A DNA stretch of 64,000 bases from Epibacterium ulvae (GTDB lineage Bacteria > Pseudomonadota > Alphaproteobacteria > Rhodobacterales > Rhodobacteraceae): positions 116,954 through 180,953 of the forward strand of contig NZ_JAHHIR010000025.1 in assembly GCF_018678075.1 (NCBI RefSeq), in the 5' to 3' direction. A model generated the notes under the pieces. That model was given only the letters and a program-made list of their open reading frames with translations, had not been told where the DNA came from and did no database searches. Of this stretch, positions 48,597 through 57,060 are shown piece by piece. The position numbers and the translations under genes were made by a program. Each line of letters opens with the position of its first letter. Positions within the stretch are counted from its first letter, which is position 1.

Positions 48597-49994
48597 TCAA
48601 AATTCTATCGGTATGTTCTTGCCGACGGATGGCGAGGTTCCGCCCCATTCGGAGTCGACTTTGTTGCGCGGCCATTTGACTTGTACAATAGCACCCCGGG
48701 CCAACGCAGGGTCGAGAAAATCCTGGTAAGGGTCGCTGCCGTTTGCAAATTTCAGATCTGCACCCGTGCGTTCCAAAAGCGTTTTGGCGATGAACAACCC
48801 AAGCCCCATGCCTTCATAACCCGGACGTTCCTTTCGTTCGCCCTCCTGTCGTTTGCGGCGCACAAAAGGATCCCCAATCCGTCCCAACAGATGCGGAGGG
48901 TAACCTTTTCCATCGTCACTGATCGTAACCGTGATGGTGGTGTCATCCCAACTCGCGTCGATCCAAACGTTGGCGGCGGCAAAATCAACGCCATTTTGAA
49001 CCAGGTTGCGCAGCCCATGGATGATCTCTGGTTTGCGCAGGATCTTGGGGTGTAAAAGATCTGCGCCTTCAATGGGTTCCGCATCGATGTGCAGCATCTT
49101 TCCGCGATTGGAATGGGGCTCCACGGCCTCATTTATGACCGTGGACAGGGGGGCTTGGCGCATGTGCAAATCCGATTTCCCAGCGCGCCCCATACTGCGC
49201 AGGATATCACGACAGCGGTCAGCTTGGTCGCGGATCAGCTCTGCATCTTCGCGCAGAGCTGGCTGGTCTTCCAACTCATCCACCAGCTCGGCGCTGGCCA
49301 ATTTAATGGTGGCCAATGGCGTGCCAAGTTCATGCGCAGCCGCCGCAACCACGCCGCCGAGATCGGTCAATTTCTGTTCCCGCGACAGCGCCATATGGGT
49401 GGCGGCAAGCGCGTCGGACATGGACCGAATTTCCGAACTGATCCGGTATGAATAGGCGCCGATAAACAGGATCGCGATGACAATCGCCGCCCAATTGCCA
49501 AAGATGAAAATGCCGGGCATCTGCATTTCCGCACCCGAAGCGGTCAGCAGAGGCCGGTAGATTTCCGACATCACCGTCACCAGAAAAATGGCCGTAACAC
49601 CCACAATGATCGCCGAACGCAGCCGCATCATCGCGGCAGAAATGGTCACCGGACCCAGCACCAGCAGCGCAAAGGGGTTGTTCAACCCACCGGTCAGATA
49701 CAACAAGATCCCCAACTGCAGCAGATCAAAGAGGATCATCAGCAGGTTTTCAAACTCAGAAAGCCGCTTGTTCTCGGGGAAGGCAAAGGTTGCGATCAGA
49801 TTGCTCAGCACCGAGATGCAGACGGTGATGTAGGTCAGCTCGATATGAAACTTGAAGCCAAAGATCCATTGCGCGGCGAACAACGCGGTGATCTGGCCAA
49901 AGATCGCAACCCATCTGAGGATGATCAACGTCCGCAGGCGGATCCAATGGCTGCGTTCCTGCCCGCGCATCAGGCCGATATTTGTATCAGACAT
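48597..49994 (-). CDS. regB: Redox sensor histidine kinase RegB/PrrB
   Basis: A 465-residue membrane kinase. Six hydrophobic segments occupy residues about 25-180, including the GGLNNPFALLVLGPV motif that binds quinone in RegB. The DHp motif AAAHELGTPLATIKLA carries the phosphorylated H221, and the redox-sensitive cysteine is C261 in DRCRDILRSMGRAGK. The ATPase domain follows with DDGKGYP and GMGLGLFI. It is divergent from senC-regA across a 96-bp gap, the classical arrangement. Confidence 0.94.
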   Translation of the reverse strand: MSDTNIGLMRGQERSHWIRLRTLIILRWVAIFGQITALFAAQWIFGFKFHIELTYITVCISVLSNLIATFAFPENKRLSEFENLLMILFDLLQLGILLYLTGGLNNPFALLVLGPVTISAAMMRLRSAIIVGVTAIFLVTVMSEIYRPLLTASGAEMQMPGIFIFGNWAAIVIAILFIGAYSYRISSEIRSMSDALAATHMALSREQKLTDLGGVVAAAAHELGTPLATIKLASAELVDELEDQPALREDAELIRDQADRCRDILRSMGRAGKSDLHMRQAPLSTVINEAVEPHSNRGKMLHIDAEPIEGADLLHPKILRKPEIIHGLRNLVQNGVDFAAANVWIDASWDDTTITVTISDDGKGYPPHLLGRIGDPFVRRKRQEGERKERPGYEGMGLGLFIAKTLLERTGADLKFANGSDPYQDFLDPALARGAIVQVKWPRNKVDSEWGGTSPSVGKNIPIEF

Positions 49995-50090
49995 GTGACC
50001 AAGTGCTCCGCTTGAAACTGTTGCAAATACTGATAGGTCTCACGAGGGAAACGTTCAATCGACCCGTGCCGTTTATTGAAAGAGGGTTCT

Positions 50091-50708
50091 ATGACTCGTA
50101 TTTTTGCCGTTTTGGCCGCAACTGTCGCGGTTGGTGGGCTTGGGGCCGCATGGTTGGTCACTCAAAAGCAGACAACTGAGCTGTTTGAAAACTGTCGCGC
50201 CAGCGCAGTTGCCGGCGGGGCCGGAGCGATTGGGGGTGCGTTTGAGCTGTTGAACGCCCAAGGGGAGACCGTCACCGATACCGACGTGATCACCGAGCCG
50301 ACCCTGGTCTACTTTGGCTATACCTACTGCCCGGACGTCTGCCCCTTGGATGTATCGCGCAACGCCGAGGCGGTGGATCTCTTGGCAGATGGCGGTATCT
50401 CCACCACGCCGGTTTTCATCTCGATCGACCCCGAACGGGACACACCCGAGGTGGTCGGCGACTTTGCATTTAACCTGCATGAGAAGATGATCGGTTTGAC
50501 GGGTTCACCCGAACAAGTCAAAGCCGCGAGCCGCGCGTACAAGACATTCTACCAAAAACAGGATGGCGATCCTGAATATTATTTGGTGAACCACTCAACC
50601 TACACCTATTTGGTTCTACCTGAACACGGCTTTGTTGAGTTTTTCAAACGGGACGCGCCAGCGGAAGACATGGCAGAACGTGTGAGCTGTTTTGTCGAAA
50701 GCGCCTAA
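50091..50708 (+). CDS. senC: SCO1/SenC/PrrC copper protein
   Basis: A 205-residue thioredoxin-fold copper chaperone anchored by an N-terminal hydrophobic segment. The copper-binding CPDVC motif (C80, C84) and the distal histidine H168 (NHSTYTYL) are all present. It assists assembly of the CuA site of cytochrome c oxidase and modulates RegB signalling in Rhodobacter. The start is ATG 50091 with an AGAGGG site; an upstream TTG at 50076 is less likely. Confidence 0.92.
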   Translation: MTRIFAVLAATVAVGGLGAAWLVTQKQTTELFENCRASAVAGGAGAIGGAFELLNAQGETVTDTDVITEPTLVYFGYTYCPDVCPLDVSRNAEAVDLLADGGISTTPVFISIDPERDTPEVVGDFAFNLHEKMIGLTGSPEQVKAASRAYKTFYQKQDGDPEYYLVNHSTYTYLVLPEHGFVEFFKRDAPAEDMAERVSCFVESA

Positions 50709-50792
50709 AGGCCGCGTTGGGTTTGACCTTTGAAAGCGCTACGTAATATCGTGGTCAGCATCCGTGACTGACCGGTTGGGAGAAATGAGCAT

Positions 50793-51347
50793 ATGGCCGA
50801 AACTGACCCAGAACTGATTGGGACCGACAATTCGCTGTTGTTGGTGGACGACGACGAGCCGTTTCTGCGGCGATTGGCCAAGGCCATGGAAAAGCGTGGA
50901 TTTGAGGTTGAGACCGCGGGATCTGTTGCAGCCGGTTCAGCCATTGCCACAGCCCGCCCGCCGGCGTTTGCTGTTGTTGACTTGCGATTGGAAGACGGCA
51001 ACGGGTTGGATGTGGTCGAAGTCCTGCGTGAAAAACGCCCCGACAGCCGGGTTGTGGTTTTGACCGGATATGGTGCGATTGCAACGGCGGTGGCTGCGGT
51101 GAAAATCGGCGCGACGGATTATTTGTCGAAACCGGCCGATGCGTCCGACATCATGAACGCTTTGCTGGCGAGTGACGATGAACTGCCGCCTCCGCCGGAA
51201 AACCCAATGAGCGCTGATCGCGTGCGTTGGGAGCATATTCAGCGTGTCTATGAGCTGTGTGATCGTAACGTTTCTGAAACCGCGCGGCGCTTGAATATGC
51301 ACCGCCGGACTCTGCAGCGGATTCTGGCCAAACGCAGCCCCCGATAA
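50793..51347 (+). CDS. regA: Redox response regulator RegA/PrrA
   Basis: A 184-residue regulator. The receiver domain has the acidic pocket (LLVDDDEP) and phospho-acceptor D63, and the C-terminal Fis-type helix-turn-helix is NVSETARRLNMHRRTLQRIL. This compact, almost invariant form is typical of the RegA family. It activates photosynthesis, respiration and carbon- and nitrogen-fixation genes in relatives. GGGAG precedes the ATG. Confidence 0.94.
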   Translation: MAETDPELIGTDNSLLLVDDDEPFLRRLAKAMEKRGFEVETAGSVAAGSAIATARPPAFAVVDLRLEDGNGLDVVEVLREKRPDSRVVVLTGYGAIATAVAAVKIGATDYLSKPADASDIMNALLASDDELPPPPENPMSADRVRWEHIQRVYELCDRNVSETARRLNMHRRTLQRILAKRSPR

Positions 51348-51355
51348 AGGTTCCC

Positions 51356-52537
51356 ATGGTGACGAGTGATGCATTGCAAGAACCCTCTCCTGAGGGGGGG
51401 TGGTCCGAGGCGATGATCACGCTCGCACAGGCACATGTTGTACCACCGACCATCAGCGCGTTGGTTCAGCCTGCCGGTGTTCTGTATCAGGACGGAACCT
51501 ATTGTCCCCAAGGGGCCTTGTGGCGCCGGTATCGTCCAATCACCACGCAGCCGGAAATGCCAAATCCGTCGGGTCCGATGCTCGAAGGGCGGTGGCTCTG
51601 GGGCGGAGTTCTATGGGCGCATTTCGGACATTTCCTGGTTGAAAGCGCAGCACGCCTTTGGGCCTTGGCGGAATTGCACCGTCCTGTTGATGGGGTTCTG
51701 TTTATCCCCAAACGCCCCGATCCTGATGTCGCCATCCGCGGGTTTCAAACGGATTTCATTCACTGTTTTTCGCCGGATCTACCGATCAAATTGGCCACGT
51801 CCGCCATGCAGGTTGAGGAGCTGGTTGTACCGGGGCAGGGGTTCGGGCTGGGCTCTATCGTGTCCGGAACGCCAAAGTTTCGCAACGCGATCCACGCCCG
51901 ATTTGCCCGTGATATCAAACCAGACGGACCAGACCGGATATACTTATCGCGCTCTAAACTTGGACTGAGCAAAGGCGGGCTCCTTGGTGAGGAAGAGCTG
52001 GAAGACCGCCTGCGCGCCGAAGGGTATGAGATTTTTCATCCCCAAGATCACAGTCTAGATGTGCAGCTTGCACGTTACAAAGCTGCACGTCAGGTGATTG
52101 GCGCGGATGGTTCGGCGCTGCATCTTTATGCGATGGTTGGTCGACCGGATCAGCAGGTCGCGATGATCCTGCGCCGCGAGTCTGGCGCAAACTTGCAATT
52201 GGTGAAGAACGTCCAATCGTTCTGCAAATGCGATCCCTTGGTGATCAATGCGCTGCGTACAGAATGGCTGCCGGTCAACAAGCAAAGGTCCAGCCGCGAG
52301 AGCCACGGCGAGCTGGATCACCAGGTGATCGGGGAAGAACTGGCGCGGGAAGGTTTCATCAGCAAGGATGCAAGTTGGGAGCCGGTTACAGGCCGAAAAC
52401 GGCGTATCATGCTGCGCCAAAAAGGCATCCGCGAGGACAAAAACTACGTTGAATCGCCCAAGTTCAAACAGCAGCGCATTCGTGACTTGCGACGCCAACG
52501 TCGCGCGGAACGCGCTGCACAGGACTCCCAGTCTTAG
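51356..52537 (+). CDS. Glycosyltransferase family 61 protein
   Basis: A 393-residue protein. The GT61 (DUF563) core runs from about 60 to 310, with WGHFLVE-like (AHFGHFLVESAARL) and late IGADGSALHLYAM motifs typical of the fold. Family members transfer xylose or related sugars to polysaccharides. The donor and acceptor are unknown here. It starts 8 bp after regA, suggesting cotranscription and hence possible redox control; this linkage is inference. The C-terminus is basic and arginine-rich. Confidence 0.78.
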   Translation: MVTSDALQEPSPEGGWSEAMITLAQAHVVPPTISALVQPAGVLYQDGTYCPQGALWRRYRPITTQPEMPNPSGPMLEGRWLWGGVLWAHFGHFLVESAARLWALAELHRPVDGVLFIPKRPDPDVAIRGFQTDFIHCFSPDLPIKLATSAMQVEELVVPGQGFGLGSIVSGTPKFRNAIHARFARDIKPDGPDRIYLSRSKLGLSKGGLLGEEELEDRLRAEGYEIFHPQDHSLDVQLARYKAARQVIGADGSALHLYAMVGRPDQQVAMILRRESGANLQLVKNVQSFCKCDPLVINALRTEWLPVNKQRSSRESHGELDHQVIGEELAREGFISKDASWEPVTGRKRRIMLRQKGIREDKNYVESPKFKQQRIRDLRRQRRAERAAQDSQS

Positions 52538-53127
52538 AGAGCGGCCAACAGCTCTTCGTGACGTTTGACAAAGTCGGCGCGCACCTCAACAGGCGGACGA
52601 AGGTCGATGTTTAAATCTGCAATGACATCAGGGTTTGGCCGACCAAAGAATTTGTTGGCTTCCTTCTCGGAAAAACTGGCGATCTGAACCGCTTCCATCC
52701 AGGCGCTGACTTTGTCCGCGCGTTTGATCTGGGCTTTGATCGTTTTTGGTAGAAGCGCCGGCAGGCCGAACCGGATGTGAATAGCGGCCGTCAAACGTTC
52801 ATCAAGCGCGCCATAGCCCGGACCAACGGCAGCTTTGACCGGCGAAATCATGTCACCGATTACATATTCAGGCGCGTCATGCAGCAGGGCCGCCAGTTGC
52901 CATTTCACCGGCGCCTTGGGGCAAAGTCGTGTGTAAATCCGCTCCACCAGCAGGGAATGCTCAGCCACAGAATAGGCAAAATCGCCCTGAGTCTGACCAT
53001 TCCATCGGGCAACAAATGCCAACCCATGGGCGATGTCTTCTATTTCAATATCAACCGGGGTGGGGTCTAAAAGGTCCAATCGGCGCCCAGACAGCATTCT
53101 TTGCCAGGCTCGCGGAGCTTTTGCCAT
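52534..53127 (-). CDS. HD-domain phosphohydrolase, YfbR-like
   Basis: A 197-residue protein with the metal-binding histidine-aspartate cluster: AEHSLLVERIY, HDAPEYVIGDMISPVK and a late aspartate. It resembles 5'-deoxynucleotidase YfbR-type enzymes. The open frame reaches 53199, but the ATG at 53127 (MAKAPRAWQ) is the likely start. It is convergent with the GT61 gene, with the stops overlapping by 4 bp. The substrate is likely a nucleotide; this is inferred from the family. Confidence 0.82.
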   Translation of the reverse strand: MAKAPRAWQRMLSGRRLDLLDPTPVDIEIEDIAHGLAFVARWNGQTQGDFAYSVAEHSLLVERIYTRLCPKAPVKWQLAALLHDAPEYVIGDMISPVKAAVGPGYGALDERLTAAIHIRFGLPALLPKTIKAQIKRADKVSAWMEAVQIASFSEKEANKFFGRPNPDVIADLNIDLRPPVEVRADFVKRHEELLAAL

Positions 53128-53322
53128 TGGCCAATTCCTTTTCAATAACGCGTTGAAATACAACGCTGCTTTAATTCTGAGACGCTGCGTTCCACACAAA
53201 GGTGACCTCAGCGTGATTGAAAGATACGCTCAAAAGACACATAATACTTAATGGGAGAGGAGCCGTGTGACCTCTCACTCAGGCCCTCTCTAAAGACTGA
53301 CCTCTAGCGAAAGGAGCTTGTT

Positions 53323-53637
53323 ATGTTCAAGCGTTTGTTAAGTGTATGTATGATCTTTGGCATGGCGGCCACTGCTCCGCCTGCGACGGCTGGAACCTGT
53401 ACAGAACGATCCAAACTTATTGAGAGATTGTTTGACAAATATGCCGAAAATCTAACGGCGGGGGGAATACGCAGTGGACGAAAAGGAAACGCCCTGTTTG
53501 AGATTTGGTCCTCACAGGAGACCGGGACCTTCACTCTTCTTGTTACATATCCAAACGGTGTGAGCTGCGTTGTGGCGGCCGGAACTGACTTTTTTGATAC
53601 GTTACCTGCAAAAATGCCACTTGGAACTCCTGGCTGA
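53323..53637 (+). CDS. Small exported protein of unknown function
   Basis: A 104-residue protein with a signal peptide (residues about 1-23, cleavage after ATA). The predicted mature part is about 80 residues with two cysteines that could form a disulfide (C26 in GTCTE and one in GVSCVVAAG). An AGGAG site precedes the ATG. I do not recognise a family. It lies alone between the HD gene and ahcY; nothing else was seen in the 195 bp upstream. Confidence 0.7.
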   Translation: MFKRLLSVCMIFGMAATAPPATAGTCTERSKLIERLFDKYAENLTAGGIRSGRKGNALFEIWSSQETGTFTLLVTYPNGVSCVVAAGTDFFDTLPAKMPLGTPG

Positions 53638-53679
53638 CCAGATCTCGCGCTTACTCAGGCCATGTTCGTTGCTTGTAAA

Positions 53680-53726
53680 CCATTCGGGTGCTAGGCCCTG
53701 CTTAGCAAACCCAAACCAGAATGGAG
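53680..53726 (+). promoter_or_regulatory. Structured leader of ahcY with ribosome-site-sequestering stem
   Basis: CCATTC (53680-53685) is perfectly complementary to GAATGG (53719-53724), and the second arm covers the first bases of the Shine-Dalgarno GGAG (53723-53726). Between them, GGGTGCTAGG pairs with CTTAGCA-AA-CCC around a CCCTG loop (53686-53712). The fold is read by eye; regulation is inferred. Confidence 0.45.
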
Positions 53727-53732
53727 CTGACT

Positions 53733-55118
53733 ATGGCCGGGGACTACATCGTCAAGGACATCGCGCTGGCAGAATTTGGCCGCAAAGAACTCAATATCGC
53801 GGAAACCGAAATGCCAGGTCTGATGTCTCTGCGTGAAGAATATGGCGAGAGCAAACCGCTGAAAGGCGCGCGTATCGTCGGCTCGCTTCACATGACGATC
53901 CAGACAGCTGTTTTGATCGAAACATTGGTCGATCTTGGCGCTGATGTGCGCTGGGCATCGTGCAACATCTTCTCAACCCAGGACCACGCGGCGGCTGCCA
54001 TTGCTGCGGCCGATATCCCAGTATTTGCGATTAAAGGACAATCGCTGGAAGAGCATTGGGACTACCTCGACAAATCCTTCATGTTCGAAGACGGCCCAAA
54101 CCTGATCCTCGACGACGGCGGCGACGCGACGCTTTATGTTCTGCTTGGCGCACGTGCCGAAGCGGGTGAGGACATCATTCCGGTGCCCGAGTCCGAAGAA
54201 GAGACTGTGATCAAAGCGCAGATCAAAAAGCGGATGGAGCAAAGCCCCGGCTGGTTCACCAAAACCCGCGATGCGATCATGGGCGTGTCCGAGGAAACCA
54301 CAACAGGTGTTCACCGTCTGTATGAATTGCAGAAAAACGGCCAGCTGCCGTTCCCTGCGATCAACGTGAATGACTCAGTCACCAAGTCGAAGTTCGACAA
54401 CAAGTACGGCTGTAAAGAATCGCTGGTCGACGGCATCCGTCGCGCCACCGACACTATGATGGCCGGCAAGGTTGCCGTTGTCTGTGGTTACGGCGATGTT
54501 GGCAAAGGCTCTGCGGCGTCGCTTGCAGGTGCGGGTGCACGTGTCAAAGTGACCGAAGCGGACCCGATCTGCGCGCTGCAAGCCGCGATGGACGGCTTTG
54601 AAGTGGTTCTGCTGGAAGAGGCGCTGGACGCCGACATCTTTATCACCACCACCGGTAACAAAGACATCCTGCGCATCGAACACATGCGTGAGATGAAGGA
54701 CATGGCGATCGTTGGCAACATCGGCCACTTCGACAATGAGATCCAGGTCGCTGCGTTGAAGAACCACAAATGGACCAACATCAAAGAACAGGTCGACATG
54801 ATCGAGATGCCGTCTGGCAGCCGTTTGATCCTGTTGTCCGAAGGTCGCCTGCTGAACCTTGGCAATGCGACCGGTCACCCCTCTTTTGTGATGTCTGCGT
54901 CTTTCACCAACCAGGTTCTGGCACAGATCGAGTTGTTCCAGCGCGGTGATAACTACAAGAACGAAGTCTACATCCTGCCGAAACATCTGGATGAAAAAGT
55001 TGCAGCTCTGCACCTGGGTCGCGTTGGCGCCAAGCTGACGAAACTGACTCCGGAACAGGCGGCCTATATCGGCGTGAAGCCGGAAGGTCCGTTCAAGCCT
55101 GAGCACTACCGCTACTAA
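53733..55118 (+). CDS. ahcY: S-adenosylhomocysteine hydrolase
   Basis: A 461-residue NAD-dependent enzyme that hydrolyses S-adenosylhomocysteine to adenosine and homocysteine, relieving methyltransferase inhibition. NAD-binding [10 protein letters not shown], the KSKFDN segment and the C-terminal KPEHYRY tail are intact. An ATG at 53721 overlaps the likely Shine-Dalgarno; the ATG at 53733 (MAGDYIVKD) has GGAG 6 bp upstream and is chosen. The leader can form a sequestering stem. Confidence 0.95.
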   Translation: MAGDYIVKDIALAEFGRKELNIAETEMPGLMSLREEYGESKPLKGARIVGSLHMTIQTAVLIETLVDLGADVRWASCNIFSTQDHAAAAIAAADIPVFAIKGQSLEEHWDYLDKSFMFEDGPNLILDDGGDATLYVLLGARAEAGEDIIPVPESEEETVIKAQIKKRMEQSPGWFTKTRDAIMGVSEETTTGVHRLYELQKNGQLPFPAINVNDSVTKSKFDNKYGCKESLVDGIRRATDTMMAGKVAVVCGYGDVGKGSAASLAGAGARVKVTEADPICALQAAMDGFEVVLLEEALDADIFITTTGNKDILRIEHMREMKDMAIVGNIGHFDNEIQVAALKNHKWTNIKEQVDMIEMPSGSRLILLSEGRLLNLGNATGHPSFVMSASFTNQVLAQIELFQRGDNYKNEVYILPKHLDEKVAALHLGRVGAKLTKLTPEQAAYIGVKPEGPFKPEHYRY

Positions 55119-55137
55119 AGACAAATCGCTCCAAACA

Positions 55138-55173
55138 AAGCGCCGTCCTTCGAAACCGAGGGGCGGCGCCTTT
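55138..55173 (+). terminator. Terminator of ahcY
   Basis: AAAGCGCCG pairs, with small bulges, to CGGCGCCTTT around a loop, ending in TTTG. It starts 19 bp after the ahcY stop. It is imperfect but well placed. Confidence 0.65.
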
Positions 55174-55318
55174 GCATTCCAATGTCTCTCCATGCGTTTT
55201 GCGGTGCAAATCTTGGGGGAAATACTGTGAAATCTTTTCCTTTGTTGTTGAAAAATTTGCGCCTAATGTTTGCCCATCGCCAATTGTTAGGCACCGATTA
55301 AAAGGTTGGGAGAAAGAC

Positions 55319-55660
55319 ATGGGTAAGAGAGACGATCTGATTGCGCAGTATGCGGACGATCTGAAAAACAAATGCGGCATGGAACCAGACATGGATCTGC
55401 TGACAAAGGTAACGATCGGATGCGGCCCGGCGATCTACAATGCAGACGCCTCTACCGTGGCATCCAGCCAGGACAGTGAGCTGGAAACCGTCAAAACCAA
55501 CTTCCTGGTCAAAAAGCTTGGCCTGGCCGATGGTCCAGAGCTGATGGATGCGATCAATTCCGTAGTTGAGACGTATGGCAAATCTGAGCGCAACAAATAT
55601 CGCGCCGTTGTCTATTACATGCTGACCAAACATTTCGGCAAAGAGGCTGTCTACAGCTAA
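55319..55660 (+). CDS. DUF2853 family protein
   Basis: A 113-residue helical acidic protein of the DUF2853 family (MGKRDDLIAQYADDL start; YYMLTKHFGKE end). The function is unknown. The long open frame begins at 55172, but the ATG at 55319 has GGGAG nearby and is the family start. The gap before it, after the ahcY terminator, is about 145 bp and AT-rich, so it likely has its own promoter. Confidence 0.85.
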   Translation: MGKRDDLIAQYADDLKNKCGMEPDMDLLTKVTIGCGPAIYNADASTVASSQDSELETVKTNFLVKKLGLADGPELMDAINSVVETYGKSERNKYRAVVYYMLTKHFGKEAVYS

Positions 55661-55734
55661 GCCTTACTGCACCTCGACCGCCCGGGCTGGGCACCGGCGC
55701 TGGGCGGTTGATTTGACATCAGATTGTCATCTGA

Positions 55735-55900
55735 ATTTGAAACTTATTCTCCATGCTATTGCTTTGCGGAATCAAGGCACATGAGAGTAGGTTTAAGTAC
55801 AGCCAGGATGGCAGGCCAAATATTTCATACGCGTGTGGTGGATACGGGACACGCGGGGTGGAAGGGAAGGTTCTGTTCGTCCCGGAACCTTCCCTTTTTT
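55735..55900 (+). ncRNA. Candidate small RNA or untranslated transcript ending in a strong terminator
   Basis: No convincing protein gene lies between DUF2853 and the DUF1761 gene (55661-55942). The stretch contains a hairpin GCGTGT (55831-55836) with ACACGC (55849-55854), then a strong rho-independent terminator. A palindrome TCAGAT-TGTC-ATCTGA (55719-55734) overlaps a TTGACA upstream. An untranslated RNA of about 100-160 nt is plausible; the start site is not defined. It was not matched to 6S, tmRNA or SRP by eye. Confidence 0.3.
55864..55900 (+). terminator. Strong rho-independent terminator
   Basis: GGGAAGGTTC (55864-55873) pairs perfectly with GAACCTTCCC (55885-55894) and is followed by six T. 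It is too far (200 bp) from the DUF2853 stop to be its simple terminator, and a nearer imperfect hairpin lies at 55677-55710. Confidence 0.88.
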
Positions 55901-55942
55901 ATTTGGTCGAAGCTTTTAGGATTGGCTGCTCCAATCCCGACG

Positions 55943-56338
55943 CTACAAAAGCGCGAGCACCAGACCCATCGCGCCGCATGCAACCGTTGCATAACCGCCG
56001 TCGATGATAGTCAAAGCTTTGGGTCGCATTGCGTACATGTTGTTCAGCGCAATCCAGGGCGAGATGAAGAACAACCCCACACCAATTCCGGCAATCAGGC
56101 CCGCGCCGGCGTTTTCGATCCCCGAAAGCGAGAAAACGTGCCGCATCATACCTGCGACGATCAACTGAATCACAAAACTGATTGCAAAGATCACCGGTGA
56201 CATGCCGCCTTTGGGTTTTCCATCGGCATCAATTTCTACGCCGGACGCCTGGATCCAAGGTTTGGACAGCGCCCCATACCAAACCGCTCCCAGGACAAAA
56301 CCAACAGCTGCGGCAATAAATACGCTTAGCAATTCCAA
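55943..56338 (-). CDS. DUF1761 membrane protein
   Basis: A 131-residue membrane protein with four hydrophobic segments. The N-terminal AAAVGFVLGAVWYGALSKPW is the hallmark of DUF1761. The function is unknown. It is separated from the EVE-domain gene by 26 bp on the same strand and could be in the same run. Confidence 0.82.
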   Translation of the reverse strand: MELLSVFIAAAVGFVLGAVWYGALSKPWIQASGVEIDADGKPKGGMSPVIFAISFVIQLIVAGMMRHVFSLSGIENAGAGLIAGIGVGLFFISPWIALNNMYAMRPKALTIIDGGYATVACGAMGLVLALL

Positions 56339-56364
56339 AGACGTGTCTCCTCTTTACGGGGCCG

Positions 56365-56787
56365 TTATGCGGGATCGGTGTCTCCGAGCGCACAGACGGC
56401 AGCCCATTCTTCTGGTGAAACAGGTTGAACAGACAGGCGGGAATTCTTCACAAGAATCATATCCGCCAAAAGTTCATGGTGTTTGATCTGATCCAAAGTC
56501 ACCGGCATGGTGAAGTTGCGCAGAGCTTTGATGTCGACGCATTCCCAACGTGGGTCATCTGCCGTGCTGTCGGGGTGGATCTCGGCGCAGACCTCGACGA
56601 TTCCAACCACGGATTTCTCTTTTTGTGAGTGATAGAAAAAACCACGGTCGCCCAGTTTCATGTCGCGCATGAAATTGCGGGCCTGATAGTTGCGCACGCC
56701 GTCCCATTCTTCACCCGCGTCCCCTTTGGCAATCTGGTCATCCCAGCTCCAGGTCGAAGGTTCAGACTTGAACAGCCAGTAGCGCAT
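56365..56787 (-). CDS. EVE-domain protein
   Basis: A 140-residue single-domain EVE protein (YWLFKSEPSTWSWDD start, GVRNYQARNFMRDM core, GDRGFFYHS). EVE domains recognise modified bases in nucleic acids. No restriction or defence partner is adjacent, so a housekeeping role is more likely than defence. The ATG at 56787 overlaps the YciI stop by 1 bp (TAATG), indicating coupling. Confidence 0.88.
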   Translation of the reverse strand: MRYWLFKSEPSTWSWDDQIAKGDAGEEWDGVRNYQARNFMRDMKLGDRGFFYHSQKEKSVVGIVEVCAEIHPDSTADDPRWECVDIKALRNFTMPVTLDQIKHHELLADMILVKNSRLSVQPVSPEEWAAVCALGDTDPA

Positions 56788-57059
56788 TAACCGATGACCT
56801 TTTTCCATGTGATCAGATCGACGGCTTCGAAAAGGTCTGCCTTGGCGTAGGGATCATTGTCAGCCCAACCTTGCGCGGCGACCATATCTTCAACATCCAG
56901 AATAATGAGGGAGCCGACCATTTCACCGTCTTGATCCAGCAATGGCCCGGCCTGGGCAACAACACCGGTCTCTTTGATATACGCTAAATGCGCGTCACGG
57001 TTGTCCAGACGGACCTGAAGGTTTCCGGGTTTGTCGCGGGCGATCAAAGCAACTAGCAT
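56787..57059 (-). CDS. YciI-like protein
   Basis: A 90-residue ferredoxin-like YciI protein: MLVALIARDKP start, HLAYIKETG central motif with the conserved histidine, and a GSLIILDVED strand. The function is uncertain. It lies 1 bp from the gpsA stop and overlaps the EVE gene, so the tsaD-gpsA-yciI-EVE run is likely co-transcribed, an arrangement common in Rhodobacteraceae. Confidence 0.85.
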   Translation of the reverse strand: MLVALIARDKPGNLQVRLDNRDAHLAYIKETGVVAQAGPLLDQDGEMVGSLIILDVEDMVAAQGWADNDPYAKADLFEAVDLITWKKVIG

Positions 57060-57060
57060 T

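Noticed and set aside
53638..53732. Known SAH, SAM-II or SAM/SAH riboswitch in the ahcY leader
   Set aside because: The conserved core sequences of these classes are not visible. The structure is reported only as an unclassified candidate.
55735..55900. 6S RNA or tmRNA
   Set aside because: The 5' and 3' ends do not form the long closing stem of 6S, and no tag or tRNA-like part of tmRNA was seen.
56365..56787. EVE-domain gene as part of a modification-dependent defence system
   Set aside because: It is a stand-alone single domain in a housekeeping run with yciI and gpsA; no nuclease or methylase is adjacent.
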